A stretch of 64,000 bases of DNA from Mastigias papua (Eukaryota; Cnidaria; Scyphozoa; Rhizostomeae; Mastigiidae): positions 16,898,079 to 16,962,078 of the forward strand of contig OZ025267.1 of NCBI GenBank assembly GCA_964019165.1. Direction: 5' to 3'. The notes beneath the pieces are model-generated. The model did no database searches. It was given only the letters and a program-made list of their open reading frames with translations, and was not told the origin of the DNA. How positions within the stretch are numbered: the first letter of the stretch is position 1; every line of letters begins with the position of its first letter. Below are positions 11,344-25,000 of this stretch, piece after piece. Position numbers and translations under genes: made by a program.

Positions 11344-14300
11344 CTGTTTTTTGATGGTATTTTTGACTTCACATGGAATTTTGCTTGTATATCTGTTATA
11401 TCATTTTTCTGAAAGTCCAATAAGATGGTTTTCTAATTTTACATGTCCTATCATTCTATAAAAAGTCAGGTGCTATCAATTGATAGTTTTAATAGAAAGT
11501 GGATGTGGATACATTTCTGTAACAAATCTAAGCAATAAATTGTTCATGAGGCACAGTCATTGACTGCCTTGCAAGCCTGACTTATGTTTGATCTTCATAT
11601 GTACAGAATTACAAAAAACAACTATTTGAGAATGAAACAGCAATTGACTAATCTCACATGTCTAAGAATGGAAGTTAAAACTAGTAATAAAAATATTTGC
11701 AATTAGAAAGAAAGTTGAGCACAAAGACTCCCTCTGAAAATCCATCTATCATGAACTGCTAATATACAATTACTTCAATTTATAATGTTTACTCACTCTT
11801 AGTAAAACTACTATTAAAAGCACTTATGCTATATTCTATATTCTATTTTTGGAGTAAGTCTAGGAAAAGTACCAAAGTATCAGTTACATATAGGGAAAGT
11901 TTATCTTAGTTATTGCTTCTATATTATATACTTTTTATTCTTTTCTATTTTAGGGCCATGAAAGGTACTTGAATGCTGCCTATTTTAATGAGATACATAA
12001 AATTGTGTATATCTTATTGTGTATATAAAATTGTGTATATATAACTTAAACTGAAGTTTAAAAAAATACTATTTATGCTTGAAACTACTTTTATCATATG
12101 GTCCTTTAAACTTAGATATGGACATAAACCTAGAGATGCTGCTTTCCAACCAACAATTGTGTTTAAAGATATGTACAAAAATGAAAGCTACTGTGCTTAA
12201 AAGACAAACACAAACAAAGCAGAATCAAATACCTTTTGCCTAACAATAGGTTTAACCTCTCTTGCTCTTTGTTGCTTAATATCATTTATTCTATCAATCT
12301 GTAAATGAAAAATGCATTGCTGTTAACATACCTGTTTTTGCTATAAGAAACCTGGCTCAAGGCCTAATGGTAAAAGTTTCATTATTTTGGCCACAAGTTA
12401 GTTCTAAAAGTTTCTTTAAAGTTTCTTAAGTCAATAAAACAATTGCAGTGATAACAAATGCAAAAACAGAAACACTGTCTTTTGTAGTAACCATATAGCT
12501 TAGCACATAAAACACACTGAATTGAGGAAACCTGATAAATCTGTAAATGAAAAAACAGGGTCCAAAACTGTGAAAGATGGCACAGACAGTTCTAATTTTT
12601 CTCAACTCTTTCCATGTAGTTCTAAAAGGTTCTTAAATTTCAGGCTGTCAAGTACTAACTTCCTATAAGCCTGTGTCTTATAAAAAATAAGTAGAACTAC
12701 TACAAATTTAGTATGTAGCAGATTTCTTAAAGGAGGAGCTCTCTCAGTAGCTAACCTAATAGAGAAGAGAGAGCCCCCTCTCAATGCTGACTGACAATAG
12801 CTCACCAAACAAATACAATAAATATGGATACCAATAAGGAAGGAAAAGTACAGAACCTCATTGGCTGCAGCTTTGTATTCTTGGATTTCTTCATTTATCC
12901 TATTACGGGCCTAAAATAGACACAACAAAGCTAGGAGCAGGTATAGCTAGGAATATCTACAATAGGATCTATAAAGACAAAACTGTGTACAATTTTTTGA
13001 AGTGTCATATAGCGCAGATTACCTTGGCTTCAGTATCAAGTTGCCATTCCAAATCTCGAAGGTATCCTTCCAATTCAAGCTTTTCTTTTGTTGACTGTTT
13101 AATAAGCTTTTTGAGATCAATCTGAGGTGGGATATAATTAGTGATAAGTATATTATTAGTGATAAGTATATCACAGTCAGGGGTGGGACAGACTAGCATT
13201 TTGGGAGGCTTAATAATGACTTTTAAAATCTACCAACCAGTTGAGTTTTGAAACGAATACTACTATTGAGTGAAACAAACAGTTTTCAAAATCAGAAAAT
13301 TATCAAATTAGATTCAAATTACTTATTGTTGATATGTCCATCAGTATATGAATATATGCATGAGAGCTGAGAGTACCTACATAGCTAGCAAATGAATTAG
13401 AATCTCTGAACGAATGTCCAAGAAAACACCAAAAGTATTTTCATATTGCAGAAAAAGCTACATCATCAGAAATAGTATGGTAAAGAATTTTTGAGAAGAA
13501 AAATAGAATGAAATATTGAATCTTATACTTGTAGGAAATTATGTTAAGCTTTTGATTTAATTCTATCAAAAGTATTTCTGATATGCCATTACATAAGTGC
13601 CAATTACGATACTTTAGGGATAACACATGCAACACTCCAAACCATTTATATGTCTGGTTATGGTGACATACCTCATTTAATTGATCAATGTCTGATCCTT
13701 GCAAACTTGTTCCTTTGGAAATGGTACATGAATATGTTATTTTTACTATAAAATGTAACCACAATTATATGAAGCAATCCTATGATGCCAAAGAGCATTT
13801 TATGTCAAAAATGAAGCTCATATTGTTCCTTTGTGACTTTTATTATGTTCTGATATGCCATGATGAAGAGAAAAGCCAAAATGAAGAATAGATTTGCAAT
13901 AGATGGTGAGAAGAAACCATATATAGATAGTTGAAGCAAAATGAACAAAAAAATGCTGGAGATTCATTAGAATGAGACGCAAAAATATGCTTTGAGTTCA
14001 CAAATATTCCAGAGTGTTATTACTTATATCCTACATTAGTCAATTGACTATGAGGGAATTTCAGCAGTAGTTTGAAAAAAATACAACTTTTCAAAAATTT
14101 CCAAAAGTTTATCACATAAGTCAATTTATATTGAAGCACTATACCTGAGTTTTCTAGCTCAATATTGATTTCTTTCATCTTCTCATTAAGCATTGTAATC
14201 TGTTTTTCAACATTTTTATTCATTTCCACTTGCTCATTGTATCGTTCTTTCCAAGCCTCTTCTGAAATAAAAACATGTTGAGTACACTGGTTATTGCTCT

Positions 14301-17203
14301 GGATTATCAAATAAAAACAACTGTTACAAAATGTCTCAAAAAATGTGCACAATAACATATGTGTGGATACAAGGGCAGGCCTTGCTGGAAAGGTGTTCTA
14401 TCAAGCACGAGCACCTAAAGCATGCCTAAAATTATGCTTGGAGCACAATATGTTGAGCATGCAAACTCTTGAAGTTGATGGTATGTATTCTTAGAAGGGG
14501 TGCAAAACAGAGCCCTTAGATTATCAAAGGAGCTTGGTTTTAGAGCACCTTTGTTTTGCTCAAGGCAAGGTTTGCAACCAATAGTTATGAAATCAAGTCA
14601 AGGATTTAGATATGACAACAAGACGTGCCTGGAGAGGTGTCAAACCAGGAAGTATGCAGCCACAGGAAAGAGACAAGTGTCAATCTACTGACAAGAGGCT
14701 CTAACAAACCAAAAAATATTATATACAAAAGCAAGGTGTAGCCGCTTACCACCACCATCATCCTCTTCTAAACCCACTAATTCCATATTTAATTCATCTG
14801 TTGTAGTTTCCAGGTCAGCAATAGACTGTACAAGCATTTCTCTGTTAGAATCATAAAGCTGGGATGAATTATGCTTCAATCATAAAAGAATTATCAAAGA
14901 GTTTATTTTGACTGACATCAATTGCATGAATTTCTAAGGTTAGTTAATTTGACCAAATTCCACAGGTAGAAAGGAATCAATAATATTTTACATTATACTC
15001 CCATTATTACTTCCTAAATAATACCTTGATAGAAACATACAAAGATTTGCCATTGGAAGTTAGGAACTCTACCTCTAAGTTTTTATTCATAGGAAAGCTA
15101 AAACTTTACTTGCAAGGTACTATGTGAATGTAAATCGAAACATTTGCACTTTAATTACACATATCAGCTATTGAGTTCAACTAATGTTTTCTACAATGAA
15201 GGGTGGCCTCATCTCATTAGTTTAACTACTTTGAGGTCCCCAAAGTAAAAACAAAAACCCTGCTGCATCTTATAATCCATAAATGTCTGTTGTTCTTTTG
15301 TTCATTAATGTTACTGTAGTTGTGGTTTTAAATGAAATGAAATGAAAATGAAATGAAAGATTTAATCAAAGTGAATAATGCTCTATAGAAGCATACATTC
15401 AGGGATGCTGGACCTAGAGAGTGCAAAAATGGTACAAATTTAGGACATCTTTATTGCAACCTCTCAAGTATTTTACAGCTCATAAAAAGTTTTAAGATGC
15501 ACTGTTTAATTTTCTAGACATTTATTCAGGAAGCTAGAATCTATGAGTCAGATCATCCTCTAGCTGTCATAATGCATAGGATGCATGTAATAGTTTTTCC
15601 TGTTTGCTGACAATATATGCTCCGTAAGTCTTCCTAAGTTATTCTTTACAATATCCATGCAATATATTTTCCAACCCCCCATGTGTTTAGACCCCCCACT
15701 TATTATTTTTCAGAACATTTTCCAACCCCCAATTATTGTAACTTTCCTATTTATTCAGTACTCAAGAGTACATAGGGTGCATATGATGTTACTTCGTATT
15801 GTAATGAAGATGATTCTACCTAGAACATAATTGTCATGCTAAGGAACATTGTTTTCTTCTGTTTCTCCTGTATATGCTTATGGATATGATCCAAACAATA
15901 TAGTGATGGTTTTCTAATAGCGATTAATTGGTGCCCCATGGGAATGAATCAAGGCTTCACATAGGTAATTACAGTTTGAATCAATCCAAGCAGGGAATTA
16001 TGTGGTTAAAACTTCCTCTCATGTCAAATATTTGGGTGTCTGGCTAGATTCTACTGTCAACATGATTCTTCAAAGAAACACATGTCAGAAAAATGCCAAA
16101 TAGTATCTCCAATATTGTACAATAAAAAGAAGATTTGATTCACAAGTATTTGTCTCAAGACTTCCTTGTTAGATTTGTGAATGCCTTGGTATTATCACAC
16201 TTGGATTATTGTAATGGACTGCTGACTGGCTTTCCAGATGTCAAAAGTAGGCCACTGCAGAACGTTCTGAACTCTGCTACAAAGGTCAACCTTGGTCTGC
16301 CAAGGTTTGGGCACATATCTCCTAGTCTATAGAATACAGAATTAGATTCAAAGTTTTGACCAGGGATTTCGAATAAAATAAATCATTGCATAATATACCA
16401 AGCACCAACATACACTACTGATTTACTTGAGCTGTGGAAATCAAACTATTCATTGCAATCAACAAATGGCATCAATCTGCAGGAAAAATGATCAAAATTG
16501 AAGCATTATGGAGACAGAGCTTTGTCAGTACTTGTTCCCCAACTTGTGAACATGCTGCCATACCACATTAAAACCTCTCCAACTTTTGGATATTTTCAGG
16601 AAAAATTGAAAACCTACTTCTTTAACATTGCTCTAAATTGAACAGAATTCCCTGGAACATATTTAATAAACATTAGGTATAGCTGCTTAGTTGATTTTTG
16701 GTGTGGATGAACATTTATGTGTACTCTGCAATATAATGAACTAAATGTTAAACTAGTCTTTCAGTTTAGACATTGTAAAGGGCCATAGATTGACAATTCT
16801 TATAGAGAACTTGACGTACAAAGTCAGGGGTCGCGAGTTCGAAGCCCGCTCTGGGGGTCGGCTATTTTCTGGCACTTTCACATTTCAAAGTAGTGGAATA
16901 TTCTCTTTACATATATTTATAAGCAGCCTTCTTGATCACAGTGCAAAATGATACGACTGTTGGGTAGACCTACACTTAACAGCAACACTCTTCTGTGACA
17001 ACATCAAAGAATATTTCGTGACCGACAGCATGCTGAAAGAATCTTTCGCGCGTATGACGCGTAACCCTAACCTTCAGCAGTACTGAGGCCAAAAGTCATC
17101 AAAAAGTAGTCTCTGGCAAAGAAAAACCACATAACAATAGTTTGTACCTTGCTTGTTCTTCTTGTTTGATCTCCTCCTTTAACCTCTCGATTTCTGCATC
17201 CAT
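11344..17203 (-). CDS. coiled-coil protein, multi-exon, family not recognised
   Basis: Minus-strand exons: 17203-17148 (starts MDAEIERLKEEIKQEEQA), 14873-14750, 14261-14145, 13697-13672, 13121-13023, 12910-12857, 12298-12233 and 11408-11344. From 14750 onward all phases join exactly, including a 26-nt exon coding GSDIDQLNE. The roughly 195 residues seen are almost entirely Glu/Lys/Leu-rich helix with heptad character (for example VEKQITMLNEKMKEIN, LELEGYLRDLEW). No enzyme motif, signal peptide or membrane segment is present. Exon 1 ends in phase 2 while the next listed exon needs phase 0, so at least one exon between 14.9 and 17.1 kb is missing, or exon 1 is wrong. The 11344 exon ends AG|gcaagt, a GC-type donor. 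A possible last exon (11126-11093) would add RAPFLLNIKGI and a stop. I do not recognise the family; a cilium, centrosome or meiotic coiled-coil is possible but unsupported. Confidence 0.72.
12341..12687. repeat. TTATAAGAA-family repeat, copy A (intronic)
   Basis: Starts CTATAAGAAACCTGGCTCAAG and ends CCTATAAGCCTGTGTCTTATAAAAAA. The interior aligns with 54822-55320 (shared blocks TTTTGGCCACA, CTCAACTCTTTC-T-TAGTT and CTAGTACTA-like). It sits in an intron of the coiled-coil gene. About 70-80% similar by eye, so an old copy. Confidence 0.6.
15940..16660 (+). pseudogene. LINE ORF2 relic (RT C-terminal part)
   Basis: The frame at 16135-16332 reads ...FVNALVLSHLDYCNGLL then LQNVLNSATKVNLGLPRFGHISPSL. 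LSxLDYCN-LL followed by LQ-xQN-A is the conserved block after the catalytic palm in CR1/L2-type ORF2 proteins. After stops, 16510-16640 reads GDRALSVLVPQLVNMLP...SPTFGYFQEKLKTYFF, the usual LWN-LP C-terminal tail. Several stops and frame shifts separate the parts. It lies in an intron of the coiled-coil gene in opposite orientation. Confidence 0.82.
16795..16905 (+). repeat. degraded tRNA-derived SINE
   Basis: GAACTTGACGTACAAAGTCAGGGGTCGCGAGTTCGAAGCCC carries a B-box-like GAGTTCGAAGCCC and resembles 43168-43220 (CACTTGACGAAACAGGCCGGGTCGTGAGTTCGAGCCC). The following CACTTTCACATTT also matches the CTCACTTTACAATTTTT body of that copy. The A box is decayed. Confidence 0.55.
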
Positions 17204-19152
17204 TTTTGATAACAGTGTTGTTGTGTACGAGGACCTGACTTTATGATCTTTGTGTTATCGTTGTTGTGTTGTAGTGACATATTGTTGTTAAGTATCAGAT
17301 ACTCTGTGTGAATGTCATCAAAATAACATGTCTAACGGAAACCGCCAACTAAGATAATATGTGCGTCCTACTTGGTACTGTATACCTGTGGACCTCGGAG
17401 CTATGGGGCTCACAGGGCTATAGCCCCATCACTAATTTGGTAGGATTTTTAGTGCAGCTAGCAGATCTAGCAGAGAAGCAAACATGACAAGAAAAGACTG
17501 AAGCAATAACTTTCAAAATTACCCGGGGGCATGTCTCCGGACCCCCTAGAAATAATAGTACCTTCAGTGCTCTTTGGCTTGCGCCTCGCGCGTGTCGCTA
17601 GCACCACCAATTGCAAATACGCTCTGCACTTCCTGGTATATATTACCGGCCAAAACGTACTGGGGCAGTACTGTCGAGAGGGGGAGGGGTATAGCAGCCG
17701 GGGCAAATTCAAGATAGGGTTCATATATATCCTGTCAAATATTTATTTTTCCTTACTTTTCATGACCTTTTTCTTGAAAATGAAGGTGTTTTTCCTGACT
17801 ATATGTCAGAATTACACAATATTTTCCTTGCCAAACGGTGCTACAAATGATGCGACTGACCTATCTTTCAAAACTAAGTAATGGAACACATTTTTCCAAT
17901 TTGAGTAAGAAAACGAACCTATCTGGTCAACTACGTTCTAAAAGGAACAAAAAAGTATCAAAAACTTGATCAAGCCAAAAACTCTTTGCAATCGTCAATT
18001 CCTGACACTTCCCTGACTTTCTTCTTTCAAAAATGTTTCCTCTTTATTTTAACTTTTATGCAAACTGTCCTAAATCTGTGCCGAAGCACTATACTAAATA
18101 GCAGACTGCTAAATAGCATATATATTGCGTTAAATTTCGGTCTGAGAGGTAATTCTCGAGAGTGAAATTTAAAACATTTTCTGTCGAGTTGGACCCAACC
18201 AAGCTGTCGAGTCGGACCCAACCAAGGTGGGTCGTCCTACATAACTATCAGAAATTATCTGCCTCGAGGTTTATAAATGCGAGGTGCTGTTCCTGTACAT
18301 TGCAATGATTGTATACTTTTTCGTGATTCAACAGCTCTGGAAAGTCGGGAAAAGAAGTAACTGCAATTGGGATTCATTTCGGTAAATTACCAACTTTGCT
18401 AAGGTCTCTGTCGGTAAATTAATGCTATGCACCCTCCCCTCCCAGAAAAAGAGGGCACACTACACCATAGAACATAACTGCAGTATTTGCACAATTTTCA
18501 ACTTGATTAACAAAATTTGAAACCACAAGGGCCAATGATAGTTCTAACTTCGGGGTCTGAGCTGGCTCTCGACGGGCATGAGGACGCTTCGATAAAAGAA
18601 CTATGGCATCGACCTTGATTTCGTGGAGCAACGGAAAGTTATTTAGATATGGCCTAAATTCTCTCTAGTATAGAGGTAGTCTCCTATGGGATGCATTAGA
18701 TGGTGAAATAAAGAGAGCTGTTACCTTGACAAAATTCAAAAAGGGGATCGCAAGGTGGGACAGCAAATCATGTAATTGTGTAATTTGTAAATGAGGGTTT
18801 ACTTATACAATTATCTTATATCTTCTTTTCTACAGTTGATTTTAATTAGTTTGTATTAATTATATATACTAACCAACTTTAAAAATTATCCTGATTGATT
18901 GGCTGATATTATCTATAAGCAATGCATATAAGCATGGTGCCAGGCCATAGTGAATATTTTAATAAAATGACGGTCAAGTACAGCTTTCGGTATCCTGGTT
19001 AACACTGATAAAGAATAAGAGTGTTTCATATTTTATAATCATAAATTGCTGTGTACTGTACAAAATATTACAACAGAATATGGAATAATCTATCACAAAA
19101 TCGTAAAACTACGTCACACAAATCGTAAATAAGTTAGTTCTCCATGCACAAG
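17204..19152. other. intergenic, between coiled-coil gene start and LIAS 3' end
   Basis: No exon identified. It must contain the promoter of the minus-strand coiled-coil gene near 17.2-17.5 kb and the LIAS 3' UTR below 19153. A 23-bp unit (CTGTCGAGTYGGACCCAACC) is tandemly duplicated at 18181-18226. The 121-residue-scale frame at 17531-17881 has no domain. Confidence 0.5.
18181..18226. repeat. 23-bp tandem duplication
   Basis: Two adjacent 23-bp units differing at one base, each reading CTGTCGAGT(T/C)GGACCCAACC then AAG. Confidence 0.85.
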
Positions 19153-21647
19153 TCAAGTTTCTTCCTTTCTTTTTAATACCAAGTTTTTCAGAAAGAATTC
19201 ACCTTCAAAACAAATCATTAGTATTATATAAGCAGAAAAAGGCCATAAACATAAAGAAAACGTAAAGGAAAGACAATGGATCTCTTACAGGAAATGCCAA
19301 AATCAAATAGAAATTCTAAATCGGAGAGCAAGGACCAAAACAAAAGACCCTATCACAATTCTATATTGCTCTATTACAGATCTATTTTCAGATCTGTTGA
19401 CGAAGATCCACAAATGATTTGAGAGTTCTTTTTATCGTGACAGTAACTTAATTTAAGATGGTTCGGATCTATTCAAAGATCCATTATCAGGCGGTGAAAT
19501 TATGCCGAAGTTACCTGAACACAAAAGTATGAAAACTTAGAGGAAACGCAGAAGAACAAGTGAGCATGGGAATAGGAAAGACAAATAGAAATAAAAAATA
19601 CAGAGGCATAAAAGACAAAAAATACATCGGTCAAAAATTAAGTAAAGTAGATCTGGGTGTGTGTATAAAACTATCGTGCATTAAGAGTAGAGCCGACTCG
19701 TGTGATAACTAGCTTTCCAAGTAGAAAAGGTCTTAGCACCGTAACCCGACATAGGCACATGGTCCGCAAAGGTAGACAGACTGGTATTAGTCATCTATGT
19801 TCGTTAACATTAATAGGTCCTCTGCAGCGGACAAGGCCATTGATTATTTACCCGTAGTACGTGTGGTATACAGTCAGAATAGCTTTATTGGTAAACGACA
19901 GAGGATAAGACACGGGGACCTGTCCTTGTTTCAGAATAGATGGACAATACCCTTGGCGAGAGTGAGAACGGCGTCTAGTTTAAGTTGGGGAAACAGTGTT
20001 AATATAGTCTTACAACATTAGTTGCTAGGATATAATTTTTCGAGAGTAGAAGGCAGGATCGCAGACCACCCATGCAGTCAGCGTTTAAACGTTTTATAAC
20101 AAAACTACGACCACATATCGACTTCGTCATGCAGTTGATGATGGACCTGGGAAGGTAATTATCAACAAGATGACTTCTTCTTTAAGCGATGAAACTCATT
20201 ATGAAACTCAGGTATCCTCTTTTTTAAAAGAACCAGTAAAATCGAGGTTCAGGCTGGCTGCTCTTAATTTTTACAAAATTTTGAGGCTGAATTGTTCTTA
20301 ATTTATTCTTTAATTATTGGGGTGTAGGCAGTTTAACAATAGAAAATATAAAAGAAAACTTTGGATGCTCATGAAACATGTATTATTTTTAACAACAGTT
20401 GCAGAAGACGTAAGATATAGTACGTTCTTACAGATGTCTAATCCTTCCCAAAAGTCTTGCTACACATACCGCTTTTTACACACTGAAGATAAGGGTGCTT
20501 AAAGGATTTTGGCAAACATTATAGAGCTTAAAAAGTTTTGAATCAGTTTAAAATAATTCCAGGACAGTTTTTTAGCCTCAGCTTGTTCTTAATTTGCTCT
20601 TAATTTGCCATCAATTTTGAGGCTCGTGCTCTTATAACATGGTTCTTATAAAAACGGTGTAAATGAAAAAATGTGAAAGGAGCCAAACACGAAAGCGCGT
20701 ACTGGACTAATTATACAGTCATCCGGATTTAGGCTGGACAGGTTTGCACAGAACCCGGTAAATATTTTCTTGTAGCATAAATGGGAGTGGAGATATTTTG
20801 TTCAAGAATGGCAAGATCATCAAGGAACGGTCACCGATTATCGTTTCCACATCTACCGTAAATTTGATAGATGCACGGGACTAATTAATATGGTTAAGAA
20901 ACTGATGAACATGTCAAAATTTCCTCTATATCTGAATAGACAATACGTATTTTCAACATACCTGGGGTCAAATAGTTGTTTGAATATAGATAGGTACTCA
21001 TTTATAATGTATCTCTCTTCCGGGATCAAATCAAAACTTATAGCTATGGAAGGACCCAAAGGTAACCCAAGGCAACATCATCAGCTTTGTACGAAGAAGA
21101 ACTTTCCAGTAAATACATAGCGGTTGTTTTTTAAAGGAATATTGAAGGATTTCTGAAACTGACTGCTAAAAACGATACAGCTTTCAAACTTGAAGGCAAA
21201 TTCTGTAAAGTACAAGCGAAGGTAAATGCCAAAGTATTCAATAGGGGGGGGGGGCGCATTGACGGGAAGGCTACAATCGTCAAAACCAATCCTGATGAGA
21301 TCACAACCAGACGTATACGATGAGATCTCAGAACAGAAGAAATCCAATCCATGATTGTGCATTGAAAAAATTGCACACCGCTGTGCTATTGGGACAACAG
21401 ACATGGTATGCATAAAACTATCTTATAGTGATTGTTGCTTAAGTTGTTGTTGCTTAATTTATTTTGAGTAGGGTGTTATATCTAGCGTTTTCAGCCAATT
21501 TAGGCCTACTGTGATGATTGACTAGAATGCGATTATGCAAAAAGCTAGAGCACCCTTTATCAACTGACGGCGCACGCGCACATTTTAACTGTATTACCAG
21601 ACTACGATCTAGCAAGTACAGTATACTATATTTAAATATATAAATAC

Positions 21648-21688
<41 letters not shown>

Positions 21689-21728
21689 TATATATATATA
21701 CATAACAAATATATCAATAACTAAATAA

Positions 21729-21771
<43 letters not shown>

Positions 21772-21784
21772 TACCATCTTTCTG

Positions 21785-21863
<79 letters not shown>

Positions 21864-21909
21864 ATTTATATATATATATTTATATATATTTATATATTTA
21901 TATACTCAG

Positions 21910-21952
<43 letters not shown>

Positions 21953-21967
21953 ATTTATATATATATA

Positions 21968-22038
<71 letters not shown>

Positions 22039-25000
22039 AATATATATAACAGAAAGATGGTGTACAGTATGCATAGCTCTGAAGAAGGTATTACGCTCAA
22101 ACATAAACAGTGCCCCAGTTGAGTGAACGACTCTATGGACTACAAAGGTTGAACGACCTTTGAGTTCCACAGCTATTTCATTGCACCTCTGTGGCGTATC
22201 AGTGCATACAGCTAAAAGCTCGTATCTGTAAATGAACGCAAATTTGTTTCGGGCCAAAAGTTGTGCGTAGGGATTTCTCCGCAGCGACTCCGCTTCAAAA
22301 TGGAGTTACAATGAAAATATGAAAAAAATGGATGCATTTTATTGGGTAGTAATTTGATGCAAACTAATTCGCTGATTTGTCGAGAACAAAATGTGTCAAT
22401 ATCTAGTACACATTGAGACAGTAATGAGGTAATCTAGGTAGTAATAGACAAATGATCCAATGAAATGAAGCTTTCAGGCAAAGGGAAAAAACTTAAAAGA
22501 GAGTTCGATTTAACATACCAGCTTTGTACGAGGAACGTACAAGTGGACCACTTGCAGTATACGCGAATCCTAGGTCATTTCCGATTTCTTCCCATTCCTT
22601 AAATTTCTCTGGCCTTACATACTCTTTTACCTCAGAAAGTAATGTAAAATAATATCAACGTATATATTTAAGAAGTATACATAGAAAGATGTGATATAAA
22701 TCCATATAATAATAATATATGAAATGATATATGAAATCATAGATAGAAGAAATGCAATGGGGAACCAATGAAGCTCATCGTTGATGCAAAGGTATATACT
22801 CACAAAAATCTTACTATAATGGTGAAAAATATTTCTCTTGATAAGGCGGTAGCAACATCTGCGAACTAAGAAGTCAGATATGTATATTCATCATCACAAG
22901 TAGTAAGAAAAAGTATCGATCGTATTTGTTACCTTCAAGTGGCTAGTAGTTGGCTGCATGTATTGACCAAGAGTAACACAATCTACACCGACAGATCTCA
23001 AGTCTACGTCAGAAATTAAAGATAGTTTAGGAGAGATTAGATGACAGATTATAATTATTGGTATCAAAAAGTAGCACATATAAACTAGTATTGTAGGAGA
23101 TCAACTCTGCACAAAAAGAGAATTTCGCTTTAAAAAAAGCAGTAATACTACGACAGGGTGAAGTCAAATAGAATCCTTCATCATGGTAATACTCCCACAA
23201 GATAAATCTGCACCCATTTCCTGAAAAGTTGCAAGATTACTTTAAAAAAAGAGTCTAAGTGATCCCCAACAGATGTATTCACCCATAAATGCTAAACTGT
23301 GTTAGCAATGTAAAGCCAATATCTACACATCCATTGGCTCATGCGATTCGTTGATCATATGAAGACCCACATGGAAGAAGTCAAACTGAAGTTTGGACGG
23401 ATGGCATTTCTACCGCTCTAACCATGGAAACACCTGAAGATTATCCCTTTAACAACTTCATCTAAAGCAACAAAAGCAAAATATCTAAATCTTCAGTGTT
23501 CTGCCAGTCATATGTCATAGTTAGGCTGTCATTCTGCTATGTTGGATGCTCTGACAACTTCAATGCTGCTGCACAGTTTCTGTTAATTTCGTCTACCTAT
23601 GCAACAATGTTATAGCCTATATCGACAAGAAGGGCTCAGGAGCAAAAATCCACTGAAATTTTTGCTAGAAATGGTGAAAGCTCTGTCCACTACAATTTTG
23701 TTGAAGTTTCTCTTGTACGCACAGTGCCATATAAAATCGATACCAATCGTATTTTCCTACAAAGAAAACAGGAGTGTCTAAGGTACCTTTCATTGTTTGC
23801 ACTATCTCTTCATGAGTCTCCCCAAAACCGACCATGATCGATGACTTTGTTACTAATTGAGGATGACAGTTTTTCACGTGTTCCAAAACATCCATTGATT
23901 GCTTATAGTTTGCCCTAGGATCACGTACAAGCCTGGAGGAATCAAGCAGCGAAAAATCATTGGTCGTACGCAATTAACAATAACCATTCAGTACAGTAAA
24001 TTTGGCGAATCCTAAGTTCTTTAACAAAGGAAATTTTAAAGATCTCAAATTCTAAATTTTGATGTATTTAAAAAGCAATTAAAATGAGCACTGTTTTGTC
24101 ATAATATCTATGGAAGGGCTACTCAATGTCCTAAAATTCCACGTGGAAAGCGAGAATAAGCTTAAGCAATATGGTTTGCAAGCTAGAATCTATATATTAC
24201 GACGCCTAAAACGGCCTGGGTTGCAAAATCTACGATCAAAGTTCTAGAAAGCAGCAGCTAGTTACACCTGCATTTACTAAGAATTGACATGATATACAAA
24301 TTTTAAAGAAGCATAAATTTACATAAGCTTAATTTCTTCTGATATACCCAGTCTACTCTAGCAATTATTCTGCGCAAATTCCAAAAGCTACTTACCATTG
24401 GAGACTCCTAACAGTTTCAATATTATGTGCATAGACATCAAGACCAGAGTTAGCTACTAATTCAACTTGATCCTTGTTGCCTCGAAAATCAGGAGTAAGA
24501 CATTCCACCAGAATTGATGGGTTTCTAAGATAGAGATTATAGATTTTCTCATTAATATAAATAATATAGTTCTTACATTTGACAACAAGCTTTCTGTCAG
24601 TAAAAGAGATTCTAACATTGATCTGGAGTAAACATTTCTAACTTGAAAGTGTAAAAGAAAACTTTAAGCTGAGAGGAAAAAGGACTGTTATATACTCTTT
24701 TTTGATTTGATGAACAGTATCAGCAAAATGTGCAGCTCCACCATCATCTAGATCTAAAATGCAACAAAAAGGAGAAATCAATGACAGAGTGCTAAAGATG
24801 AATCAAAGATGAAAGGTTTAGGGGAAACATTCTTTGAAAACTTTGGGCTTCCTATTTGATGCTGTATTTTCTTGTACTCAGTTTCAAAAGGACTGTGATG
24901 GTGTAGTCTTTCTAGTAATCCATTCTGACTGCTCAAGGGAGACAGACAATTAGATTTGCAGCTAGATTGCTTCATTTATTGATTACAGGAAAACAGCAAA

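Noticed and set aside
14385..14691. Frame with QNRALRLSKELGFRAPL resembling a LINE palm-distal block
   Set aside because: Only one short block resembles LINE ORF2 and the rest does not fit, so I did not list it as a relic.
15005..15060. Possible missing coiled-coil exon (50 nt) with AG and GT borders
   Set aside because: Its length does not repair the phase and the encoded residues are not helix-like.
17531..17881. 116-codon open frame
   Set aside because: No domain, no splice partners, low-complexity hydrophobic end; it lies in repeat-like DNA upstream of the coiled-coil gene.
21081..21110. Second copy of the LIAS SSYKA coding motif near 21090 (minus)
   Set aside because: Only about 14 bases match exon 10 and the surroundings are unrelated; coincidence is more likely than exon duplication.
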